Origin: G963663315 sp963665165
GTDB lineage: Bacteria > Pseudomonadota > Gammaproteobacteria > Arenicellales > Poriferihabitantaceae
DNA length: 64,000 nt
Reading direction: 5' to 3'
NCBI GenBank assembly: GCA_963665165.1
Contig: OY761989.1
Location: 1,736,001 to 1,800,000 of the forward strand
Shown: positions 1 through 8,454 of the stretch, piece after piece
Numbering within the stretch: the stretch's first letter is position 1
Layout of the letters: each line of letters starts with the position of its first letter
The notes under the pieces: model-generated
Databases searched by the model: none
Told to the model about the DNA's origin: nothing
What the model saw: only the letters and a program-made list of their open reading frames with translations
Program-made: the position numbers and the translations under genes

Positions 1-1689
1 GACCAGGGTGTGTTTCATCCAGTTCCGGTCGTCCCGGTCAGGATAGTCCTCTCTGGCATGGGCGCCGCGACTCTCTTTCCGATTGATTGCGGACTGTATG
101 GATACCCTGGCCTGCAGAAGAAGGTTGTCCAGTTCCAGGGTTTCGACCAGGTCCGTGTTCCAGATCATGGAGCGATCCGTGACCCTGACATCGGAAAACC
201 GCCTGCAAACCTGCTTCATTCTGTCGATTCCCTCCTGCATCACCTCTTCCGTGCGGAATACCGCACAATAATTCTGCATGGTTTTTTGCATTTCGAGCCG
301 GATATCGGCGGTTGTGGAATCCCCGTTGGCATAACGCAACCTGTCGAATCGATCGATGATCTCTTCCCCGGCATTCTTCGCCAGCCGCACGCCAGCGCTG
401 CCCGCGTCGATAAGGTCCCTGGCCCGATGAGCCGATGCCCGTCCAAAGACCACAATATCCAGAAGCGAATTGGAACCGAGCCGGTTGGCGCCATGCACCG
501 ACACGCACGCAGCTTCCCCGATCGCCATCAGGCCGGGCACGATATGTTCGGGGTCGCCGTCTTTCAGCGTGACCACCTGGCCGTGGATATTGGTCTGTAT
601 GCCACCCATGTTATAGTGGACCGTCGGCAATACCGGAATCGGTTCCCGCGTTACGTCAACCCCGCCGAATATCCGGGCAGATTCCGAAATGCCGGGCAGC
701 CGTTCAGCCAGCACTTCCGGCCCGAGATGCTCCAGATGCAGGTGAATGTGGTCTTTTTCTTCTCCCACACCCCGTCCGTCCCGGATTTCCAGCGTCATGG
801 AACGGCTGACCACATCACGCGATGCCAGATCCTTGGCGTTCGGGGCATAACGCTCCATGAACCGCTCCCCTTTCGAGTTGGTCAAATATCCGCCCTCCCC
901 CCTGGCGCCCTCGGTAATCAGGCAGCCCGAACCATAAATGCCGGTCGGGTGGAACTGTATGAATTCCATATCCTGAAGAGGCAGCCCGGCACGCAATACC
1001 ATACCCCCGCCATCTCCGGTGCAACTATGCGCCGACGTAGCGGAAAAATATGTCCGGCCATATCCGCCCGTGGCCAGCACAACCAGTTTTGCCGCGAACC
1101 GATGCAGTTCTCCCTGGTCCAGGTCCCAGGCCATCACGCCCTGGCACTGGCCATCCTGCATGATCAGGTCAATCGCAAAATATTCAATAAAAAATTCAGC
1201 GCGGTGTTTGAGTGACTGCTGGTAGAGTGTATGCAGGATCGCGTGACCGGTCCGGTCCGCCGCCGCACAGGTGCGCTGGGCCTGTCCTTCACCGTAATGT
1301 GTCGTCATACCACCGAATGCGCGCTGATAGATGCGGTCTTCGGGAGTGCGTGAAAAGGGAACGCCGTAATGCTCCAGTTCAATCACCGCGTTCGGGGCTT
1401 CCTTGCACATGTACTCGATTGCGTCCTGGTCACCCAGCCAGTCGGAGCCCTTGACCGTGTCATACATGTGCCAGCGCCAGTCATCCTCCCCCATATTGCC
1501 GAGCGCGGCGCTCATCCCGCCCTGCGCGGCAACCGTGTGGCTCCGGGTCGGAAACAGCTTGGTGATGCAAGCCGTGCTCAACCCTTCCAGCGCCATGCCA
1601 AAGGTTGCGCGCAGTCCGGCTCCGCCAGCGCCGACTACCACCACATCATATTGATGATCGACGATTTCATACGCGCCGTCGCCGCTCAC
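1..1689 (-). CDS. sdhA: Succinate dehydrogenase flavoprotein subunit SdhA (C-terminus outside window)
   Basis: Catalytic flavoprotein of respiratory complex II, oxidising succinate to fumarate on the cytoplasmic side of the inner membrane. Translation begins at a GTG that overlaps the sdhD stop (GTGA) and gives an N-terminal dinucleotide-binding stretch VVVVGAGGAGLRA. The FAD-linking histidine lies in FPTRSHTVAAQGG, and the substrate-binding segments HPTGIYGSGCLITEGARGEGG, HYNMGGI and GEAACVSVHGANRLGSNSLLD follow. About 563 codons are inside the window, so only about 30 residues are missing compared with the usual 590. It is the third gene of a tightly coupled sdhCDA unit; sdhB should lie just left of the window. 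Identification is secure. Confidence 0.97.
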   Translation of the reverse strand, partial: MSGDGAYEIVDHQYDVVVVGAGGAGLRATFGMALEGLSTACITKLFPTRSHTVAAQGGMSAALGNMGEDDWRWHMYDTVKGSDWLGDQDAIEYMCKEAPNAVIELEHYGVPFSRTPEDRIYQRAFGGMTTHYGEGQAQRTCAAADRTGHAILHTLYQQSLKHRAEFFIEYFAIDLIMQDGQCQGVMAWDLDQGELHRFAAKLVVLATGGYGRTYFSATSAHSCTGDGGGMVLRAGLPLQDMEFIQFHPTGIYGSGCLITEGARGEGGYLTNSKGERFMERYAPNAKDLASRDVVSRSMTLEIRDGRGVGEEKDHIHLHLEHLGPEVLAERLPGISESARIFGGVDVTREPIPVLPTVHYNMGGIQTNIHGQVVTLKDGDPEHIVPGLMAIGEAACVSVHGANRLGSNSLLDIVVFGRASAHRARDLIDAGSAGVRLAKNAGEEIIDRFDRLRYANGDSTTADIRLEMQKTMQNYCAVFRTEEVMQEGIDRMKQVCRRFSDVRVTDRSMIWNTDLVETLELDNLLLQARVSIQSAINRKESRGAHAREDYPDRDDRNWMKHTLV

Positions 1690-2024
1690 AGGGCCGTCCT
1701 CAATACCGCGAAGCCCGATACCAGCGCAGACAGCAACAGAATTCCCTTGCCCAGCAGGAGGCTGGCGCCGTTCAGCCCCGGACTGTGAATATAGTCCTCG
1801 ATCACCACCTGCACCCCGAGCCAGGCATGCCAGAACATCGTGACGAGGTACAGGAGCAGCAGCACCGCCACCCACGGACGCGAAATCCAGGCAACCGTTT
1901 CTTCGAACCCGCTGGCCGTATAACGGACAATCGAAAACAGGAACCAGATCGTCAGCGGAACCAGTAGCATCGCGGTCACCCGTTGCCACTTCCAGTGCCC
2001 GGAACCTGGCGTCAAGGTAGTCAT
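1686..2024 (-). CDS. sdhD: Succinate dehydrogenase membrane anchor SdhD
   Basis: Small hydrophobic anchor subunit (112 aa) of complex II that helps bind haem b and ubiquinone. Three membrane segments are visible (MLLVPLTIWFLFSIV, WVAVLLLLYLVTMFWHAWLGVQVVIEDY, LLLGKGILLLSALVSGF). The haem/quinone-side motif H-A-W-L-G-V-Q-V-V-I-E-D-Y is typical of SdhD. A longer reading frame exists upstream, but the ATG at 2024 was chosen because it overlaps the sdhC stop as ATGA and matches the usual length. Its own stop overlaps the sdhA GTG, so the three genes are translationally coupled. Confidence 0.95.
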   Translation of the reverse strand: MTTLTPGSGHWKWQRVTAMLLVPLTIWFLFSIVRYTASGFEETVAWISRPWVAVLLLLYLVTMFWHAWLGVQVVIEDYIHSPGLNGASLLLGKGILLLSALVSGFAVLRTAL

Positions 2025-2404
2025 ATCAACCAGACTCCCGCTGTCAACAGAACCGCGGCCACTACCGTAATTTTCCCGGAAAGATAGACGCTGGAAAGCT
2101 CGAAACCATAGCCGAAATCCCAGAACAGATGACGGATACCATTGCACAAATGATAACTGGTACATGCCGTCCAGACCACCAGCGCCGCCTTACCCGGCGG
2201 GGAGGACAATCCCTGGCGGAAACATTCATACACCTCTTTGCCCAGCGCCACCCCCAGCAGCCATAGCGCGATAACGACCGCGCCCACGGCAATCACGATT
2301 CCGGTTGCCCGGTGAAGGATGGACAAAACCGAAGTGAGTTGCGGCCTGTAAACCTGCAAATGCGGAGAAAGCGGGCGGCTGGGACCGTTATCTGTTATCT
2401 TCAT
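2021..2404 (-). CDS. sdhC: Succinate dehydrogenase cytochrome b556 subunit SdhC
   Basis: Membrane anchor (127 aa) of complex II. It shows the family signatures RPLSPHLQVYR near the N-terminus, SILHRATG (quinone/haem side) and the haem-ligand region YHLCNGIRHLFWD, with three hydrophobic helices. The start is ATG at 2404; a GTG immediately upstream (2407) in frame is possible. First gene of the sdhCDA unit and divergent from ygfZ, so its promoter must lie in the 79 bases 2405-2483. No clear operator is recognised there. Confidence 0.95.
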   Translation of the reverse strand: MKITDNGPSRPLSPHLQVYRPQLTSVLSILHRATGIVIAVGAVVIALWLLGVALGKEVYECFRQGLSSPPGKAALVVWTACTSYHLCNGIRHLFWDFGYGFELSSVYLSGKITVVAAVLLTAGVWLI

Positions 2405-2483
2405 CACTTGATTTTAACTGATAAGCGCACCATATTATTCCTGATTTTCTTATCCATCGCCATAAAATTTCCGAAGCCGCACA

Positions 2484-3425
2484 ATGCCCCCGATAACGCA
2501 AGCGCAACTGGACTCCCTGCTGGACAACCGGAATCCCGGTCCGCATTACATGGATCCGGAACCATTGTCCTTGCTCCGTATACAGGGAGAGGACGCCGAA
2601 ACCTTTCTGCAAGGGCAATTGAGCAACGATATTTCGAAGCTCGGGCCATCTCAGGCCCAGTTGCACGCCTGGTGTAACCCCAAGGGGCGGGCGCTCGCCA
2701 TCCTGAGAATCCTGCGCACTGGAAGCGGTTTTTTGGCATTGCTCCCGGATGATCTGGTGACGTCTTTCACAAAGCGGTTGAAAATGTTTGTGATGCGCGC
2801 CAAAGTGACGATTGAGACCGAACCGGATTATCGTTGCCTCGGACTGGTCGGCGCGGCCGATTCGGCCATACAGGATTTCATCGAATCCGGGTATGGCGTC
2901 TATCGTGTGGATGGAACCCGGCCCCGTTCCCTGCTGATCGGCAACCAGGAACTGATCGGGCGAATTACAGGCAAAGCCGGTTCATTGATTCTGCCGGGCG
3001 AATACTGGCGGGCGCTGGACATTCTCTCGGCCATTCCCCAGGTCTACCCGTCCACGGTTGAAACCTTCATTCCACAGCATGTCAACCTCGAGCTGGTTGA
3101 CGGGGTCAGTTTCAAAAAAGGCTGTTATCCGGGACAGGAAATTGTGGCGAGGCTGAAATATCTTGGCAAGTCGAAAAAGAGATTGATTATCGCCAGGATC
3201 CATTCCTCCAATCCTGTTGCTCCGGGTGACGCAATCTACGCTGGCGACAGGCCCGACTCCAAAGCCGGGCTTATCGTGGACTCGGTCGGACTCGATAATC
3301 GAACCTGGCTGGTCTCCGCCATGGCGCCCGCAACCGCCATCCATGACGGCGTACTGACCGTCGGTTCGGCGGCCGGCAACCCGCTCGAACGGGTAACCAT
3401 GCCATACGCGATCCCCGACGATTAA
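2484..3425 (+). CDS. ygfZ: YgfZ/GcvT-family folate-binding protein (Fe-S cluster / tRNA-modification related)
   Basis: A 313-aa GcvT-like protein. YgfZ binds tetrahydrofolate and supports maturation or repair of certain Fe-S enzymes, including MiaB, in the cytoplasm. The diagnostic motif K-G-C-Y-x-G-Q-E (KKGCYPGQEIVARLKYLG, about residues 210-230) is intact, including its essential Cys. The N-terminal half has the usual RIQGEDAETFLQGQLSND signature. Gene order, divergent from sdhCDA, is common in gammaproteobacteria. Its TAA overlaps the stop codon of the convergent MttB-like gene by four bases (3422-3425), leaving no room for a separate terminator. Confidence 0.93.
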   Translation: MPPITQAQLDSLLDNRNPGPHYMDPEPLSLLRIQGEDAETFLQGQLSNDISKLGPSQAQLHAWCNPKGRALAILRILRTGSGFLALLPDDLVTSFTKRLKMFVMRAKVTIETEPDYRCLGLVGAADSAIQDFIESGYGVYRVDGTRPRSLLIGNQELIGRITGKAGSLILPGEYWRALDILSAIPQVYPSTVETFIPQHVNLELVDGVSFKKGCYPGQEIVARLKYLGKSKKRLIIARIHSSNPVAPGDAIYAGDRPDSKAGLIVDSVGLDNRTWLVSAMAPATAIHDGVLTVGSAAGNPLERVTMPYAIPDD

Positions 3426-5011
3426 CGCCGCTTCTTCAAAAGAATCGGGAACTTGTCCCGGACCAGGCTGTCGCAGGCGCTATCCACGTAACAGGGCCAA
3501 TGGTGATCGAGAATTTCCCGGACAACCTGCCGACTGCGCGTATAAAGATCATTGGAACCCGCCTGTTCCCATGCGTCCGCAGGAGTGCGGTCGGATAACT
3601 CAGGGTACAGGTACTCGGTCTCTATATAGTCCAGGGTCTGGCTGTGCCCCAGGAAATGGCCGGGGTTGATTACCGATTCGCGGATAACCTCCACCGACAG
3701 GGTTTCATCGTTGACCTCGATGCCGCGGGTCGCCCGCAGAACCAGCCCCAGAATCTCATCATCGATCACCAGGGATTCGAAACTGCAACCCATCAGACTA
3801 CCCATCATCCCGGCCGCTTCACAAACACGATTGGCGCCCGCCATGGCGGCCAGAGCCAGAGAAACCCCCTTTTCAAATCCGTGCTGGACATCCGGGATCT
3901 TCGAGTCCGTCATGCCAGCCGCGACAGAATTGGGAAGGTCATAGAACCGGCCCATCTGCACGGCGGCGGCCGACAACAACGCCTCCTCGGCGCTACCCCC
4001 GGAAAATGAACCGGTGCGCAGGTCGGTAATAAAGGGCCAGGCGGCGAAGGCCATCGGGCAACCGGGATTGATCAGGTTGACAACCGCGAGGCAAGCCAGG
4101 GTTTCCGCTATCACTTGCGCCAGGATGCCCGCCAGCGGAGCCGGAGCGGTGGCCCCGCTCTGGGGCGCTACCGCAAGATCACTGGTCAGGCCGAGTCGGC
4201 TGGCTTCCATCATCACTTGCAGGTTTTCCACTCCGAATCTCAGCGGTGAAACAATCGGACAACCCCCGAAAATAGCGAACGGTTCTTTCCTGAACCGGCC
4301 TTCCCCTCCCAGGACCATATCAAACATTTCGACTGCCGGGCGAACGCTTTCCGAACTTCGAAAAGCAAAGCAAAGAGGCTTTTCGGTCGCCATGATCATC
4401 GCATACGGGATATTGATGTCATGCTCGAAATCGTCCGTGACGTCTGTCGGAACCACGGTGTCGCCGACCATGTGAATGTTGTCGAGCCTGTCGGTCAGCC
4501 GGGTGAAGTCGTAGATATCCTGGAGCGTGGACGGACGGTAGCTCCTGGTTTCAGCTTCAAATGTGGTGACCGCCGACCCCGATGTCGCAAAATAGACTTT
4601 CGAACCACTGCACTCGATATCATCCTTCCCTTTCCGGGCGCCTCGCGCGTGCACTACAAAGTGGCGGGCAGCCCCTGCGATAATGTCTTCAACCAGCGCT
4701 TTCGGGAAACACAACCGGTTATGTTCATTCAGCCTCGCCCCCTTTGGCAAAACCGTGTCCAGCAAATCACGGGTCGGGTCCTTGATGCCGATCGTCTCCA
4801 GAATCTCAAGGGCAGCCTGGTGTACCTGCTCCATGTCGTGTTCGCTCAATGGTTTGTAACGCCCCCCCAACATCCCGGGCCAAACCGCCTGCGATGCGGT
4901 TTGCGCCTGCCTTCTGGTTTTACGGGCGTCCCGCCCCCCTTCGCGCCTCCTCCGGGTACGCGCCCGGTCGGGGGTTCCCCGACTTTTTCCGGTGAGCGCT
5001 GTTTCAGACAT
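3422..5011 (-). CDS. MttB-superfamily (trimethylamine methyltransferase-like) protein, non-pyrrolysine
   Basis: A 529-aa member of the trimethylamine methyltransferase family. Characterised non-pyrrolysine members (MtgB, MtpB, MtcB) move a methyl group from glycine betaine, proline betaine or carnitine to a corrinoid protein. The frame is open throughout, so there is no amber codon for pyrrolysine. An Arg-rich, low-complexity N-terminus (about residues 8-40) precedes the barrel, which begins near GRYKPLSEHDMEQVHQAALE. It is the last gene of a minus-strand run with an amine-dehydrogenase-like flavoprotein (36 bases upstream) and an ABC importer. No corrinoid protein, corrinoid activase or THF methyltransferase gene is in the window, so the methyl acceptor is unknown. 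Substrate: probably a quaternary amine, not determinable. Confidence 0.87.
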   Translation of the reverse strand: MSETALTGKSRGTPDRARTRRRREGGRDARKTRRQAQTASQAVWPGMLGGRYKPLSEHDMEQVHQAALEILETIGIKDPTRDLLDTVLPKGARLNEHNRLCFPKALVEDIIAGAARHFVVHARGARKGKDDIECSGSKVYFATSGSAVTTFEAETRSYRPSTLQDIYDFTRLTDRLDNIHMVGDTVVPTDVTDDFEHDINIPYAMIMATEKPLCFAFRSSESVRPAVEMFDMVLGGEGRFRKEPFAIFGGCPIVSPLRFGVENLQVMMEASRLGLTSDLAVAPQSGATAPAPLAGILAQVIAETLACLAVVNLINPGCPMAFAAWPFITDLRTGSFSGGSAEEALLSAAAVQMGRFYDLPNSVAAGMTDSKIPDVQHGFEKGVSLALAAMAGANRVCEAAGMMGSLMGCSFESLVIDDEILGLVLRATRGIEVNDETLSVEVIRESVINPGHFLGHSQTLDYIETEYLYPELSDRTPADAWEQAGSNDLYTRSRQVVREILDHHWPCYVDSACDSLVRDKFPILLKKRR

Positions 5012-5047
5012 CAGGCAGAAACCGGGCGATTGGACGGCCGACGGCCA

Positions 5048-7117
5048 TTATCCGGCAAGCGATGGAATTTCCCGCCTGAACAGTTGTTTTTCAACCTGCT
5101 CCGGGTCCTCCAGGAAATTACGCGCGGCCAAATGGCCATAAAAGACCGCGTCCGCGATCAGCCCCGGCGCAAGGGCATCACCGATCACCTCAAGGGTGGA
5201 AAACTTCCAGAGCCGGTCGTTGATCGCCAGCAGTTCGTCCGCCAGATCCTGGTTCGGTTGCCTTTCGGTTACCAGAACCAATGTCCCGCATTCGTGGGCG
5301 GTATCCCCGCCGCTCAATAAACATTCAGTGGCAATCCCTTGATCATCGACACTTTTCAGCGTCTGGCTGGTTATGACACGAACTCCCTGCGCGATCATGG
5401 CCGATTGAACCTGCTCTTGTTCCAGAGTGTAACCGGTCCAGGCGGAAACCGTGCCCGCCGGGGTAATATAGGTTGTTTCCCGGTCTGCCGAGGCAAGATG
5501 TTCGGCGATCACCCCGCCGATATAGGATTGTTCATCGTCATAAACGACGACCGCGCCGGAGCCAGGCATCTGTCCAGCCATAATGTCATCGGGTGTCATG
5601 ATACAAACCCCGGCATCCGCATCTATCGCGGTACGGGAACTTCTGCCAACCCCGTCACGCCGCCAGCGCGCCCCGGTCGCGATAAACACATGGGGAATCC
5701 CCAGATCAACGACGTGGTGGGCCGTCATTTCACTGTTCAGATACAACTCAACGTTGGCGGCCCGTTCCAGTTGTGCGATTCGATAGTCGCTCACCCGCCT
5801 CCACGCCGACAATCCTTTCAATCCGGACTCCCCGACCACCCGGCCGCCCAACCGGTCCGACGCTTCCGCCAGTGTGACGTCATGACCGCGCCGGCTCAAC
5901 TGCAGCGCACATTCCAGCCCCGCCGGTCCGCCTCCCACTACGACAACCGGGGTGTCACTGGATTTCGGTTCGATCTTCTCCGGATGCCAGTTCCTTCTCC
6001 ATTCCTCTCCCATGGTCGGGTTCTGGGTGCAGCGAATGGGAATTCCGGTCGTGTCGCAGGAAACACAAATATTGCAGCCGATACACTCGCAGATATCCTC
6101 AACCCGGTTCTCCCTGATCTTGTTCGGCAGGAACGGGTCCGCGATGGACGGACGGGCAGCGCCAATAAAATCGAAATGCCCTTTTCTGACCAGCGCCGCC
6201 ATGCGGTCAGGCGAAGTATACCGTCCCACCCCGACCACCGGTTTCGATGTCACCTGTTTGACGAATGCGGTAAACGGTTCCTGGTAACCTTCATCCGGCG
6301 CAAATCTCGATGTCCGGGAATCGTTGTCCCATCCAGCCACATTGACATCCCATAAATCAGGATATTCAGCCAGCATTTCCACAATCTCCCGGCCTTCAAC
6401 CATAGCCTGCATGCCAGCGCCACCCTCCATGTCATCCACCGCCAGCCGCAATGCAATGGCGCATTCCCCCGCCGCTTCGTCCAGTGATTCTTCCAGCAGC
6501 TCCCGGGTCAGGCGAACCCGGTTTTCCAGGGAGCCGCCATATTCATCGGTGCGCTGATTGAACAGCGGATTCAGGAACTGGTGCGCCAGCGTCATGTGAT
6601 GACCGGCATAAACATAGACAATATCGAAACCGGCGGTTTTGGCGTTCCGGACTGCGTTCCGGTGCCATTTGCGCAGATCCCGGATATCGGACCGGGTCAT
6701 TGCCCGGGCCTGCCGCGGATACAGGTCTTCAATCGTTCGCCCGCTGGGCGAAAGCGGAGGGATGCGTGAGAACAGGTTGGGCGCGTGATGACCATTGTGG
6801 GCCAACTGAATACCGGCCAGCGAACCGTGTTGATGCACGGCCTCGGTCATCAGGGCCAATGCCGGAATATCCCGCTGGTCCCACAGGCGTTGTACCGCAT
6901 ACGGCGACAGGTCGGAACTTGGATGAATCTCGGTCTCTTCGGTACACACGACCGCCCACCCGCCTTGCGCCTTCATACCGCGCATCGCGGCATGGCCCCG
7001 CGGTCTCAGGTGACCGAACCCGTTGCAATGGGGAACCTGGTAAAAACGGTTCCGCGCCGTAACCGGACCGATTGCCACCGGTTCAAAAAGAACCGCATAC
7101 CGATCAGCGCCAGTCAC
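5048..7117 (-). CDS. Trimethylamine dehydrogenase-family flavoprotein (FMN / 4Fe-4S / ADP-binding), substrate unknown
   Basis: A 689-aa iron-sulfur flavoprotein of the TMADH, dimethylamine dehydrogenase, DgcA and 2,4-dienoyl-CoA reductase family. Order: an Old-Yellow-Enzyme-like TIM barrel (about 1-340), 4Fe-4S Cys cluster CIGCNICVSCDTTGIPIRC, then a Rossmann domain (VVVVGGGPAGLE). Cys31 in FYQVPHC aligns with the TMADH cysteine that covalently holds FMN. YVYAGHH and GWDNDSRTSRF keep the catalytic Tyr/His, one pocket Trp and the Asp. Two aromatic residues of the TMADH cage are not kept: Tyr60 aligns with Glu61 in CTEET, and Trp355 is lost from the Cys loop. Substrate is therefore likely a different methylated amine. 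Start is a GTG with a GAAGG-type ribosome site. No ETF genes are nearby. Confidence 0.88.
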   Translation of the reverse strand: MTGADRYAVLFEPVAIGPVTARNRFYQVPHCNGFGHLRPRGHAAMRGMKAQGGWAVVCTEETEIHPSSDLSPYAVQRLWDQRDIPALALMTEAVHQHGSLAGIQLAHNGHHAPNLFSRIPPLSPSGRTIEDLYPRQARAMTRSDIRDLRKWHRNAVRNAKTAGFDIVYVYAGHHMTLAHQFLNPLFNQRTDEYGGSLENRVRLTRELLEESLDEAAGECAIALRLAVDDMEGGAGMQAMVEGREIVEMLAEYPDLWDVNVAGWDNDSRTSRFAPDEGYQEPFTAFVKQVTSKPVVGVGRYTSPDRMAALVRKGHFDFIGAARPSIADPFLPNKIRENRVEDICECIGCNICVSCDTTGIPIRCTQNPTMGEEWRRNWHPEKIEPKSSDTPVVVVGGGPAGLECALQLSRRGHDVTLAEASDRLGGRVVGESGLKGLSAWRRVSDYRIAQLERAANVELYLNSEMTAHHVVDLGIPHVFIATGARWRRDGVGRSSRTAIDADAGVCIMTPDDIMAGQMPGSGAVVVYDDEQSYIGGVIAEHLASADRETTYITPAGTVSAWTGYTLEQEQVQSAMIAQGVRVITSQTLKSVDDQGIATECLLSGGDTAHECGTLVLVTERQPNQDLADELLAINDRLWKFSTLEVIGDALAPGLIADAVFYGHLAARNFLEDPEQVEKQLFRREIPSLAG

Positions 7118-7168
7118 AAAGCCCTTCCCCGCTCCCCGGGGAAAGACGCCGCTTACCCCGACATGGAA

Positions 7169-8353
7169 TCAATGAATCCGGACCGTTTCCCATGCGCCAT
7201 TTCTGATTTCAAGCTCCTTGTAGCTGCCGAATACTTCACCCACTTCATTGAACTCGACATTGGTCGCGCCCTGATAATTGACTTCTCCGCCATCAGCCAG
7301 GATCTGCAAGGCCTTTGCCAGTTCACCGGGGCCGATTTCCTCGCCCGGAGCGTTGGCTACAGACATGACGCTGCCCTGAATGGCGGCGCGGTCGGCTGAG
7401 CCCGCTGCCTGAATGGCCAGAACCAGGAGAGCGGCCGCGTCATACGACTCGGGCACGAACGCGCCATCGCCCTTGACCCCCCTGGAGTTGGCATAGTCTG
7501 CAAAGGCGTCCGCTCCGGATGCCCCGCCCGGCAGGGTCGCGACGGAACCATCGAGGTCGGAGCCAATGGCTTCTATCAGCGATTCGCCGACCATTCCATC
7601 CGCCATCACGAAGCCGCTGAAAGCATCGGCATCGACTGCGGCCTGGATGATCCCCTTGCCGCCCTGGTCAACATATCCGAACACTGCCAGATGTTCGGCG
7701 CCGGACGCCGCCAGGGCGCCGACTTCAGCGGAGTAATCGGCCTTGCCGTCCTCATGCGCCGCAGTGATCGCAACCGTACCGCCATTCGCCTTGAACGCGC
7801 TACCGAATGATTCGGCAAGCCCCTTGCCATAATCGTTATTGGTATAAGTGATCGCGACTTCACGAATGCCCCTGTCTTTCAGTATATCGGCGAGCAACTG
7901 TCCCTGACGGGCATCCGACGGCGCTGTTCTGAAGAAAAAGCCATTGTCATCTATCGTCGACAACGCCGGCGAAGTGGCCGATGGGGAAATCATGACCACG
8001 CCATTCGGAACAGCCACATTGTTTGCTATGGCGGTCGTCACTCCTGAGCAGTCAGCTCCCATAATGGCGGCAACGGCATCCGCGGTGACCAGCCGTTCAG
8101 CAGCCGAAGACGCGGCCGCGGCATCAATACAGGTGGAGTCGCCGCGTACACCGACAGCGGTTTTTCCGTCGAGCAGCTTTCCTGATTCCGAGGCTTCGGA
8201 TAAAGCGAGGTCAGCGCCGCTGGCCATATCCGGCGTCAGCGATTCAATGGGGCCGGTATAACCGAGAATAACGCCAATCCTGATGTCCTCAGCCAGTACC
8301 GGCGCAGACAAAACAGTCAGCAGCGCAGGTATCAATACGGTTTTTTTCATCAT
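7169..8353 (-). CDS. ABC transporter periplasmic substrate-binding protein (branched-chain amino acid type)
   Basis: Periplasmic binding protein (394 aa) of the LivJ/LivK, Peripla_BP_6 class. It has an N-terminal signal peptide MMKKTVLIPALLTVLSAPVLA followed by the mature start EDIRIGVILGYTGPIE. A much longer upstream reading frame exists, but ATG 8353 has an AGGAGAAG ribosome site and begins the signal peptide. It sits downstream of its permease and ATPase genes and directly upstream of the TMADH-like gene, so the cargo is probably the compound degraded by the cluster, rather than leucine (inference from context). The hundred bases between it and the permease could carry a processing or promoter site. 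Confidence 0.9.
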   Translation of the reverse strand: MMKKTVLIPALLTVLSAPVLAEDIRIGVILGYTGPIESLTPDMASGADLALSEASESGKLLDGKTAVGVRGDSTCIDAAAASSAAERLVTADAVAAIMGADCSGVTTAIANNVAVPNGVVMISPSATSPALSTIDDNGFFFRTAPSDARQGQLLADILKDRGIREVAITYTNNDYGKGLAESFGSAFKANGGTVAITAAHEDGKADYSAEVGALAASGAEHLAVFGYVDQGGKGIIQAAVDADAFSGFVMADGMVGESLIEAIGSDLDGSVATLPGGASGADAFADYANSRGVKGDGAFVPESYDAAALLVLAIQAAGSADRAAIQGSVMSVANAPGEEIGPGELAKALQILADGGEVNYQGATNVEFNEVGEVFGSYKELEIRNGAWETVRIH

Positions 8354-8454
8354 GTCTTCTCCTAAACTAAAGTGTTCGCGGTCCCGAAGAAAAGGGACAT
8401 GTCCAGAGTAACCCGGACCAATAGTATAACCCGCCCAGCCTGCAAAACCAAACA

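Noticed and set aside
10..1215. Long plus-strand open frame of 401 codons
   Set aside because: It is the antisense of sdhA; the minus-strand protein has all the SdhA motifs and this frame has none.
3422..5011. Pyrrolysine-containing MttB
   Set aside because: Neither MttB homologue has an in-frame TAG; both are continuous, as in the non-pyrrolysine members.
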